Shown here: positions 55,207-64,000 of the stretch, in pieces
Position numbering within the stretch: position 1 is the stretch's first letter
Layout: the number at the start of each line of letters is the position of its first letter
NCBI GenBank assembly: GCA_036873135.1
Contig: JAPTYO010000034.1
Span: 833,165 to 897,164 of the forward strand
Direction: 5' to 3'
Length of the DNA: 64,000 bases
Origin: Clarkia xantiana subsp. parviflora
Lineage: Eukaryota > Streptophyta > Magnoliopsida > Myrtales > Onagraceae
The notes under the pieces: model-generated
Told to the model about the DNA's origin: nothing
Database searches by the model: none
What the model saw: only the letters and a program-made list of their open reading frames with translations
Translations under genes and position numbers: made by a program

Positions 55207-56679
55207 ATGGATCAATATAGTCAACCTATTTTCCTGTCAAACGAACCTAGGCTATTCCCTCCTTCCTATCTCGGACGAAAGAAGGCAGCGAAAGGGAGAA
55301 TGGGCAACACTGATTCCGACAGCGGCGAATCGTTCCATGGCCGTCGATCCGAGACTCGCCGGAAGAGAAGCAGCGGAAGCAGCGATGATGGCGGTCGCAC
55401 CAAGAAAAGCAAGTACTCGGAGGAGGAGATTGTTGTTTACATGGTAAGGAAAGCTCAAAAGAAGGTGGCGCGTCTGTTGGCAGCTGGTTATTCCAATCCG
55501 TTGGGTGAATCAAATCTGAGTGAGAAATTCGTGTGGAAGAAGAAGATTGAGCGTGATGTTTCTGTGCATGGTGCTACATCATATAGCTGTGTCTATAAGG
55601 CGGAGAAGAGGAGACAGAAGGAAATCACGGCGGAGATTGAGAAACTGAGAAGGAGAAGGCAGGGAAGAGTAGTTGAAAAAGCGGCGGCACGACTAGAAGG
55701 CGAGGTGGATTGGGAGAAGAAAGAAAAGGAGTTTGAATTGGAACAAAGTAAATTGAGATCGGAGATAAGATTTCGGCAAGGGCGGGCAAAGCCAATTGAT
55801 ATCCTCACTAAGAGCCTTTCATCGGAGGTTGATCTGGATCTGGTTTTCAGGGGTTTAACCGTGAAGGAACTAGAAGAGGTTCGTGATGAGATCAAATTGA
55901 AATTGGATATGGATCTGGATTTGGAGGAGAAGAAGAAGGATGCTGAGTACTGCTACTGGAAGGCAGTTCTTGAGGTTTGTAATTGGGAAATAGCCACCGT
56001 CGTCGGTTTGAAGGAAATAAGCTGCAGCTTGGGATTTCATCCTAGCATTGAAGAAGATATGATAGATTATCTTCAAAAGAAGACTCATAGAGATCTGGAA
56101 GAAATCCAGTCTCTTGTGGAAGAAGAGTTGAATTCAGGTAAGGGCAAAATCGCAGAGTTTTGGCAAGATACTCTCAAACGAATCCAGCGATACAAGGCAA
56201 TCGCCTATCTCAGAGAGTTTCATAATGCTAAAATGTCGTCCATGCATCATCATCATCATCCTAATTTGCAGCCTGCAGCTGACGATGTTGCATCCATGGA
56301 AGAAGAAGAAGAAGTAGGCCTGAGAAAGCCTAAGTATGTTACTAAAGTCCAGACTGGGTATGCATGGAACAAGTATAATCAAACACACTACGATCATGAA
56401 AATCCTCCTCCCAAGGTTGTTAAAGGCTACAAGTTGAACATCTTTTACCCAGAACTCGTCGAGGTTGTCCCGACTTACACGATTGAGAAAGATGATGAGT
56501 GTAGGAGCGGAGAAACATGTATCATAAGGTTCCATGCTGGCTTCCCATACCAGGACATTGTCTTTAGAATTATGAATGGTGACTGGGAACTTTCTGTTAA
56601 CAAAGGATTCAAATCCACATTTCACAGTGGGATCCTCCGTCTCTACTTCAACTTCAAGCGCTACCACTATCGTAGGTGA
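55207..56679 (+). CDS. Intronless Cactin-derived protein, copy 2
   Basis: A 490-residue open frame, nearly identical to the protein at 39181. Changes are mostly single residues (for example Ile9 to Phe, Ala to Val in the VVYMVRKAQKK region) and in-frame length shifts in the LDMDLDLEEKK, His and Glu runs that cancel out. The complete CactinC domain ends YFNFKRYHYRR. Preservation of the frame contrasts with the ruined intron-containing Cactin copy downstream, supporting function of the intronless form. The start MDQYSQPIFLSNEP was chosen by agreement with copy 1. Confidence 0.85.
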   Translation: MDQYSQPIFLSNEPRLFPPSYLGRKKAAKGRMGNTDSDSGESFHGRRSETRRKRSSGSSDDGGRTKKSKYSEEEIVVYMVRKAQKKVARLLAAGYSNPLGESNLSEKFVWKKKIERDVSVHGATSYSCVYKAEKRRQKEITAEIEKLRRRRQGRVVEKAAARLEGEVDWEKKEKEFELEQSKLRSEIRFRQGRAKPIDILTKSLSSEVDLDLVFRGLTVKELEEVRDEIKLKLDMDLDLEEKKKDAEYCYWKAVLEVCNWEIATVVGLKEISCSLGFHPSIEEDMIDYLQKKTHRDLEEIQSLVEEELNSGKGKIAEFWQDTLKRIQRYKAIAYLREFHNAKMSSMHHHHHPNLQPAADDVASMEEEEEVGLRKPKYVTKVQTGYAWNKYNQTHYDHENPPPKVVKGYKLNIFYPELVEVVPTYTIEKDDECRSGETCIIRFHAGFPYQDIVFRIMNGDWELSVNKGFKSTFHSGILRLYFNFKRYHYRR

Positions 56680-57714
56680 AGTGAAGTGAAGTGATCAATC
56701 CATCACATCTTGCATATAACTTGCATTATTATGTTATAATCTATATTGAATAATCATTTAATATATGTACAAATTTATCAAAATCAATTAAATAGTTTTT
56801 ATCAAATATTATATGCTAAATCGTGTAACACTTAACGCAACAAATGATTATGATTAGTTATAACGTACTACTCTAATATCGGGAGAATCGTAAGATCCTA
56901 ATATTGGGATCATGATCCTCTAAGATCCTACAAGATTAAGATCCTACAAAGGATCGGGATCGTTTTACTTCCCTAGGATCGTAAAGTCGTAAGATCCTAT
57001 AATCCGGATCGGGATCCTGACAACCTTAAATATAATTGTATCATATCATTAAATTACATAATGATAAGTAGAGAAACTGACACATTTAATACTTAAAATC
57101 AATTTTAAAAATCAACACGATAATTTGTTTTTCTATAAAGATTAAAAAAAAAAAACTAATCCAAAACCAAACCGGTTCAGTCCAAAATAAAACCGGCCCA
57201 GTTCAGAATCAGTTTCACAAAAGTATACAAACAGTTTTTGGTCCGGCAAATTTTTCACATCCACGAACACGTACGAAAAAAATCTGTGTTCCTGCAATTA
57301 CATGACAGAATGATAATACGATAACACAAACACAATTAGTACGATATAACCTCTGTGTCGTTTTCATGTGTATGTGTCACAACACAATAACACGATATGA
57401 TGTTGTTCTACTAAGTCTAATCGTTTGAGTACTTTTTTTTTAAGAAAATCTTATATAATAGATTTAAAAACTCCAATTATTATTTTTTTAGAGTTTGTCA
57501 ATCTTATGACTATTAACATATTAATTTATCATTTTTTGCTATATAAAATTTATTTATTAATATTTTTCATAAAGATATATATAATTCAATAAACTTAACA
57601 CATACGAAAAAACTTATATCGTGTTCGTATTTATAAAACGTTACAAAAAATTATTAAGAAGCATGATAGCAAAATTGCAACCCCGGCTCTTAGGTAACAC
57701 TGATACACCCTAAC
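56680..57714. other. Intergenic copy of 40654-41685
   Basis: Contains the same GATC cluster (about 56888-57018) and the CACGA-type hAT-like element (about 57255-57690) as unit 1, with very few differences. No gene is seen. Confidence 0.65.
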
Positions 57715-58504
57715 CCTTATAAATATATAAATATATTCGTATAGAGAGTGTCCTCGGTCCACTCCTTTCTCAGTAATAACTTTCGTTCCAAGCTATTATC
57801 TTCGCCGTTTCTCCAACTAATCTCTACGAGAATCCAGCAAATTGCCTCAAGGTCTGTACATATCTCTTCGTGTTCTTCTTTGTTAGGGTTCCTATTCATC
57901 TTTTGTGAACACACCGCCACTGATCTCTCGAACGTCTGTTGTAGCTGTCCATATTTACTGCTTCCGTAACGATTAGAAGCTTGATCGATTAAGTGTACGT
58001 TGATTAATGCGACATGAACTAGATTTTCGTGTTGATTTTGTGCTTCAGCAAGTCGGATAGCGGTTGTAGTTTCACTTGTAGTTGATTTGAAGTGTTAATC
58101 AATTTGTTTTTTCTGTCACGTTACATTAAATTTGGCTGGAACCTTGATTTTTATCGTCGTTCCTGTTGATTAGCATCTGAATCTGCTCGGATTGTGTTGC
58201 GATGATCGCCTAACGTGTTATTGGCCTTTTCCTGCTTCCTAACGATTAGAAGCTTGATCGATTAAGTTTACTGTTGATTAATTCGGCAAGATCAAGATTA
58301 ACGTGTTGATTTTTTGCTTCAGTAAGTTGGATAGTCGTTGTAATTTCACTTATAGTTGGTTTGAATTGTTGATCAATTTGTTCTTCTGTAGTTTAACTAA
58401 ATCTGGCTGGATCCTTGATTTTTATCGTTGTTCCTGTTGATTACCCTCTGGATCTGATCGGATTGATTTGGAATGATCGCCTAATGTGTTATTGGCGGGT
58501 ACAG

Positions 58505-59127
58505 ATGCAGATATTTGTTAAGACACTAACTGGAAAGACAATCACCCTCGACATCGAGATATCTGACACGATCAACAACGTTAAGGCTAAGATCCAGGAC
58601 AATCACCCTCCAGATCAGCTATGTCTCTTCTTTGCTGGAAAGCAGCTTGAGGACGGCAGGACCCTCGCTTATTATAACCTCCAAAAGGAGTCGACTCTCC
58701 ACCTCGTCCTCCGTCTTCGTAAAGTCATGCAGATCTTCGTGTGGATAACTTTTCAGGGAAGACAATTACACTAGAAGTCGAGAGCTCTGACAGCATTGAC
58801 AGTGTGAAGGCTAAGATCCAGGAAAAGGAACGAGGCATTTCTCCTGATCAGCGGAGGCTCATATTCGCCGGGAAGCTGCTCGAGGATGGCCGTACTCTTG
58901 CTGATTACAACATCCAGAAGGAGTCCACTGTCTACCTTGTCCCTCGTCTTCGTGGTGGAATGCAGCTGTTGGCCAATAGCCTTACCAGAAAGACAATCCC
59001 GCTCGAACACCCTTACGTGAGCAGTTCTAACTTGAGAGTTGGAGGGGGAATAATCCAGGGGCAACCCCGAGATCTCTCTCCTGCAGGTTGCCGGATCTTC
59101 CCAGGACCGACCACTGTAGGAATCTGA
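58505..59127 (+). pseudogene. Degenerate polyubiquitin units, unit 2
   Basis: After a leader and 5' UTR intron (about 57760-58504, acceptor GGGTACAG) a ubiquitin ATG opens [20 protein letters not shown]... This first unit is 74 codons (58505-58726): two residues are lost in [10 protein letters not shown] and its C-terminus is RLRKV instead of RLRGG, so it could not be cleaved by deubiquitinases. Unit 2 (58727-58959) starts MQIFV, then has a 2-nt insertion that shifts frame to reach [15 protein letters not shown]...LRGG, with an extra Arg in [11 protein letters not shown] third unit keeps only [16 protein letters not shown]. The frame stops at 59127 before the Cactin part, because unit 2 has 8 extra bases (AGGGGCAA) near 59056 compared with unit 1. 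Confidence 0.88.
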
Positions 59128-59129
59128 TC

Positions 59130-62100
59130 TCACCATTCCAATCACTGGAAAGTTCAATATCCACCAGCAGCAGTGATGGCAGTCGCAACAAGAAAAGCAG
59201 GGTCCTTGAGACATGTCTCAGACGAGAAGATTTGCTGCATATATGTCAATGAAAGTTCAAAAGAAGGTATTGCCAAGTTCACTTGTAGGGGTTTTGTGGT
59301 TCAGTTTTGACCGCTTTATGATGATATTTAGCGACTTGTTGTCATGTCTTATTCCTATTTTGGATTTCCTCAGGCGATGCGCGTTGCGAAGAAGTTGAAG
59401 ACACCGACTATTGCTGGCTATTTCTAATTCTTCAAATCCTTTTGGTGATTCAAATCTGACTGAGAGGTAAGTTTTCTAAGTTTGGAGGATGCTATAAGTT
59501 CTAATTTGTAAGGAACGGTCTTGGTGGTGATATTGGATGATTTCAATTTGAGGGCATTACTCTTGTATAGCCCTGTGTTTGCTTGGTTAAGTAAACATTC
59601 CTCTTTACCTAGAAAATAACGATGTTAAGATGTTGAAGACTAAATAAAAGGCCATATGGAAGTTTTAGCTCTTCCACGAATTTACCCTGTCAGTGACTTA
59701 ATTCAGGAAAATCTCAAGGGCATACAGACAATGCAATCCTTTGTTTTGCTTGCAGTTGTAAGAATGTTACATTTTGGTGCAATAAGGATTTGTGGTTTGA
59801 AAGATATGCTAGACACTAGAGAGGTGGATAGATTTAGCTGGCTGCAACACTAGCCCTAAGAGCTCATTAGCTTGTCTGATACATCAGTATCAATTTAAAA
59901 GAGGCTTTAAACACTCTGTATCGTAATAAGCAGTGGCGAGATGGAATTGATCAGAAGGGCTGCTCACTTTATATTATGAGTCGAATGTGAAGCAGGACAC
60001 AAGAGAGTGCTAACTTGAAGATTAAAGTATCAATATTTTTATGTAGTTATACACATATAAAGCACCTACTTTTTATGCAACTAGTCTTCTAGAGCTCAGA
60101 TGAACCACTGTAATAGTTTCCTTTTAAACTGAGCACAAACATATGCTGTGTGAATTCCAGATTCATATGGAAGAAGAAGATTGAGCGTGATGTTTCTCAA
60201 GGTGCTACTGTAGAATCATTTTCTGTGAAGAGAGAGAAGAGACGAGAGAGAAGCGGAAGAGTAGCAGTTCGATGGTAATATGCAGTAGTAAATAGTATTT
60301 ACTTCGTACTGGGAAGCATTTTATTGAGTATTTGGGACATACCTATTTGTGCATAATCGTCTGATTTTTACTCGGTTAAATGAAAACTGTGATATAGGCG
60401 GAGATTGAAAAAATGAAAAGAGAAGGGAAGAAACAGCTCTTGAAAAAGCACAGTCATGAGGAAGAAATGGTGAGTTTTTATGGTTAATTGAAGCTCATTC
60501 TATGTTAATTTCAGATATATTTGGTAAGTGGTGCAAGTTAAAACGGTTTTATGAATCACTCATTGTATTGTATATTTTGCAGGCATGTTAGCCAGAGAAC
60601 GTGCTCGAGTTGAGTTCCAGGACTGGGAGAAAAAAGAAGAGGAGGTATAGCAGTACATTTATTTATTTATCCTTAAATATGGTGCCTTGAATGTTTCTCG
60701 TGCTCAATATGGTCATCGTTATCTGCAGTTTCAGTTTCACTTTGATCAAAGTAAAGTGAGATCGGCGATAAGACTGCGTGAAGGGCGTGCAAAGGCAATT
60801 GATATACTAACTAAGCACCTGAGCGGTTCATACGATTTGGATATGGAGCTAAATGAGCATACACGGTTTTTCAAGGTCAGAATTCACCAGTTTGTGAAAT
60901 CTGTGTGTTTTATTCCTGCCTATTTTACTGGGTATTGGTCTTTTTAGGTTCCTTTAGAACATTTAGCAGATGCCTTTCACATCTCTGTCCCATTCTTAGT
61001 TTTTAGAGAATAATTTTTATGGTAGAAAATTTAGATATTTGTGGGTTATATTATTTATATTCTTCCTGTTCTTCTTTATACTTTGAAAAACATGGCGGAT
61101 GGGTTATGGTATGAGGTTTCTTGCCCAGTTTCACTGTGGCTTTTCTCATGGTGACGTATTAGTGTGCTTGTTTGTCCTTCTTATAATGGTGTAGCAGCAT
61201 CCAACTAAGTTGCTGCGTTCCACTTTTACGGTTTAAGTTCAGCCAACATGTCATAGGTCTTCTACTAATTCGTTTGTCGTAAAAGAAGTCCAGAGGATCA
61301 TGCATAAATTGGAGAGTTTCTAAGTGTAGCTATAACGAATATATATTCTATGTCATAACGGTGCTCCTTGGCATTTTATTTCAGGGGTTATCCATGAAAG
61401 AAATGGAAGAGGTTCGTGATGACATCAAGTTGCACTTGGATTTGGATGCTGAAGCGCCTACACATGTTGATTTGAATACTGGAAGGTACAAACTGTCTTG
61501 ACTTGCCGATAATAGTTCCCACATCCTTTAGAGATATCTGTCTTGATCAAAATCTTTTCATGTCCATAGCATTAGATTGTCAAATGACCAAGTGTGTTTG
61601 TGCATTGAAAACATCAAAGTTTTGTCCCACTGTAGGGTGTTTCCATGGTCCTTTTACCTATTATTATATGTTCCGGACTGTCTTGGCTAGTTCAATTATT
61701 TGAAGTCTGTGTTCCTTTTCAGTCTCATGATCCGTGCTGTCTCTGGCTCTCCATGTTTAAGTAGGATACTCTCGATAATAAGTGAGCAAGAAGTTAATTT
61801 TCTTCCTTTGATGCGAAGAAAACGAAGAAAACAGAAAGAAAAAAGAGAAGTCAATTGATGAGATCCCTTTTTCTTTTTTGCCACTGGATGAGATCCCTTG
61901 AATGGTTCATTCGATGTATTACAGGAGGGCAAAGGTTTATTTGATATATTTACTGCATAAAATAATATGCATGTTTGAGTAAGGTTTTATTAGATATTTC
62001 TAATGCATAGTTGGCGTGTTGAGTAGGACCATTTCTAGTAGAAATCTCAAGTGTGTTTTTCAATAGGCACTGCTCGAGGTTTGCAATTGGGAACTAGCGC

Positions 62101-64000
62101 GAGGCTCAAAGAAAGGATGCACTCGATCGAGCTAGAGTGCATGAGGTGGAACCTCCTGCTGAGAGTTCTTTTGGAGGAAAGGGGTGTGCATCCTAGCACT
62201 GAAGATGGTGTGAGAGATCGTCTTCAAAGCAAGACTCATAAAGAACTGGAGGAACTTCTTTTGGGTGTGGAAGAGAAGCTGCGTACCGGTAAGGGTCTTA
62301 ACGTAGAGTTTTGGCTAGGTATATTCGCAAAAGAGTCTGCATATACAAGGCAAAGGTATGACATATTCGCGTTCACGTGTCTTTTATTTTTAGAGCTGCA
62401 AGTTTTTGGGGTCTCATCATATAAGTAATTTCTGCAAATCCCGGCCTTCCTTAGGGAATTTCATGCTGAAATGTTGCGGAAACATCTTGAGCGTCATGAA
62501 CCACCTTTGGTGGATGATGATGGGACACGGCGGCGCTTAATGATGCATTAAGTCCTATCAAGGAGGAGGAGGAAGAGGAGGAGGATTTGCTGAACGAGAT
62601 GGTATTTTCTCAATACTGATATACGAAATGTTTGTTTTTAGCGCCTTAAGAGTAACTGTGTTATATAGAGCGAAGGCCTGAAAATAGCAACAATAAAAAA
62701 AATCGCTGTCTGCTGTTAAGTAAAGTTTGGCCAAATTTTAACTAATATATGATTTCGAAAAAGGTCATTCCCAATTTGCATAACTAACACTTTTAGGAAG
62801 TACTGTCTATAAATAGTGACGCAGCCTACCTACTGACGAAAAGAGGAGCTAACTCTCTCTAAAACGACGCACTCTAGAGTTTTACTGATATTGGTTCTAA
62901 TGTTACAGACATTGGAGGGGTATGGCCGTGAAACCTATGGAAGAAGGTGGTGGATCATTTTCACCACAGTTATTGCATGGTGATGACAATGATGGCCCAT
63001 TGACCCTGAAGAAGACCGAGCTGCACTGGTGAACATCCTCTCGCAGAATTTACCTACCTCTACAATCAAATTGAAGAGTTAAAGATTCATATGTGGCTAA
63101 ACGTGATGCTTTTTTGTTTCTAAATATGCATGCAGTACAAGAAGAGATTGGCAGTATTGCAGGAAAACACATATACATGTTGCGGAGGGGCTATGATAGT
63201 CACCAAAGCAGCCAGCTACACGAGCATGACGACCATTTTGAGAGGATTGCCGTAAAAGTATGGGTGCCATGGAAGAAGGTGATGCAATTTTTGGCTCCGG
63301 AGGCTCAGAAGAAGTGAATCTAGACACGCAGGTTATTAAATCTTCAAGACCATTCATATACACACAATTGAAAGCCTGGAAAAAGCTCTTTTCTTATGCA
63401 ATTCTGAGTTTCAAGTGTCAAACAAATGAATGTTTGAATATTGGTGCAGGTTTATTGGTGGCATGACAAGTACCGTCCGAGAAAACCAAAAACTTTAACC
63501 GAGTCCACACAGGCTATGAGTGGAACAAGTACAACCAAACACACTATGATCATGATAATCCCCCTCCAAGGTTGTTCAAGGCTACACAAGTTCAACATTT
63601 TTTACCCTGACCTCGTGTCCAAAACAAAGGCCCCCGAGTTACACAATAGAGAAAGATGGAAATAGCAGTGAAACTGTATCATAAGGTTCCATGCTGGGGC
63701 TCCGTACGAAGACATTGTAAGTTCCCTACCCTAAAAAGTCCATGCATGTTACATGATTTAGACTGTGCCTGGGATTGGTCTCCAATGTCTCTATTTGCGT
63801 TCAACTTTTCTGTCTTAGATGCTTATTATCTAAAGGAATTAGCTTCTTGCTGAGAAAATGTGTGTATAATTACTATGTATGTATGTGGGTGTTGCAGGCA
63901 TTTAGGATTGTGAACAAGGAGTGGGAATATTAGCATAAGAAGGGATTCAAGTGCACATTTGAGCGAGGTATCCTTCATCTCTACTTCAACTTCAAGCGCT
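59130..64000 (+). pseudogene. Cactin gene copy, unit 2 (multiple frameshifts, cut by window end)
   Basis: Collinear with 42740-47550 including all introns, but almost every exon carries a small indel. Examples: an extra G in AAGCAGGGTCC and T in GAAGATTTGC (exon 1), GGCTATTTCTAATTC (exon 2), a rearranged exon 3 end, ATGAAAAGAGAAGGG with one A lost (exon 4), GCATGTTAGCC with one T lost (exon 5), CATGTTGATTTGAATAC with 5 extra bases (exon 7), GGTATATTCGC with two extra (exon 8). In the last exon TCG is replaced by TAG at 63931-63933 inside EWEYSHKK. The window ends at the codons for YFNFKR. As read it cannot encode Cactin. Indels are equally dense in its introns, so sequence-quality problems are an alternative to true decay. 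Confidence 0.85.

Overview
The window is nuclear DNA of a higher plant, most likely a eudicot. Genes are split by GT-AG introns, intergenic DNA is very AT-rich, and there are many foldback transposon copies, microsatellites and a solo LTR. Several products are plant-typical: GDP-L-galactose phosphorylase, a GH17 glucanase with an X8 domain, plant Cactin, and F-box proteins with an F-box-associated domain. The species cannot be named from this sequence.

Left part (1-9.6 kb). The 3' exons of a CCR4-NOT subunit 9 gene run on the + strand. Two minus-strand genes follow: a single-exon STN1 telomere-capping protein and a five-exon DUF212 membrane protein. Then comes about 10 kb of gene-free, transposon-rich DNA (9.6-20.3 kb). 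It holds Mutator-like MITEs with 9-bp target duplications, a hAT-like MITE with an 8-bp duplication, and a solo LTR flanked by GACGC.

Middle part (20.3-33.6 kb). A complete six-exon GDP-L-galactose phosphorylase gene (442 aa) carries in its 5' leader the conserved ACG-initiated uORF used for ascorbate feedback. Its introns are full of tandem duplications. Next are a broken TPR pseudogene bracketed by direct repeats next to a retrotransposon primer-binding site, and a two-exon beta-1,3-glucanase gene (473 aa).

Right part (33.6-64 kb). This is a tandem segmental duplication with a period of about 16 kb. Each unit holds, in order, an F-box gene, an intronless Cactin-derived gene (490 aa), and a polyubiquitin-type promoter, leader and intron joined to degenerate ubiquitin units and then to the intron-containing body of a Cactin gene. 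In unit 1 the ubiquitin remnant is in frame with the Cactin exons and all 12 downstream exons are open, so a ubiquitin-Cactin chimera of about 670-730 aa can be read. In unit 2 the corresponding gene is riddled with small indels and a stop, and the window ends inside it. Unit 2 also has an extra fragment of the Cactin gene wedged between the F-box gene and the intronless gene. MITEs present in one unit and absent at the same site in the other help to order the events.

The most novel material is the ubiquitin-promoter/Cactin chimera, its intronless partner, and the way the pair was duplicated and rearranged. No classical operon, CRISPR array, rRNA or convincing tRNA gene was seen.
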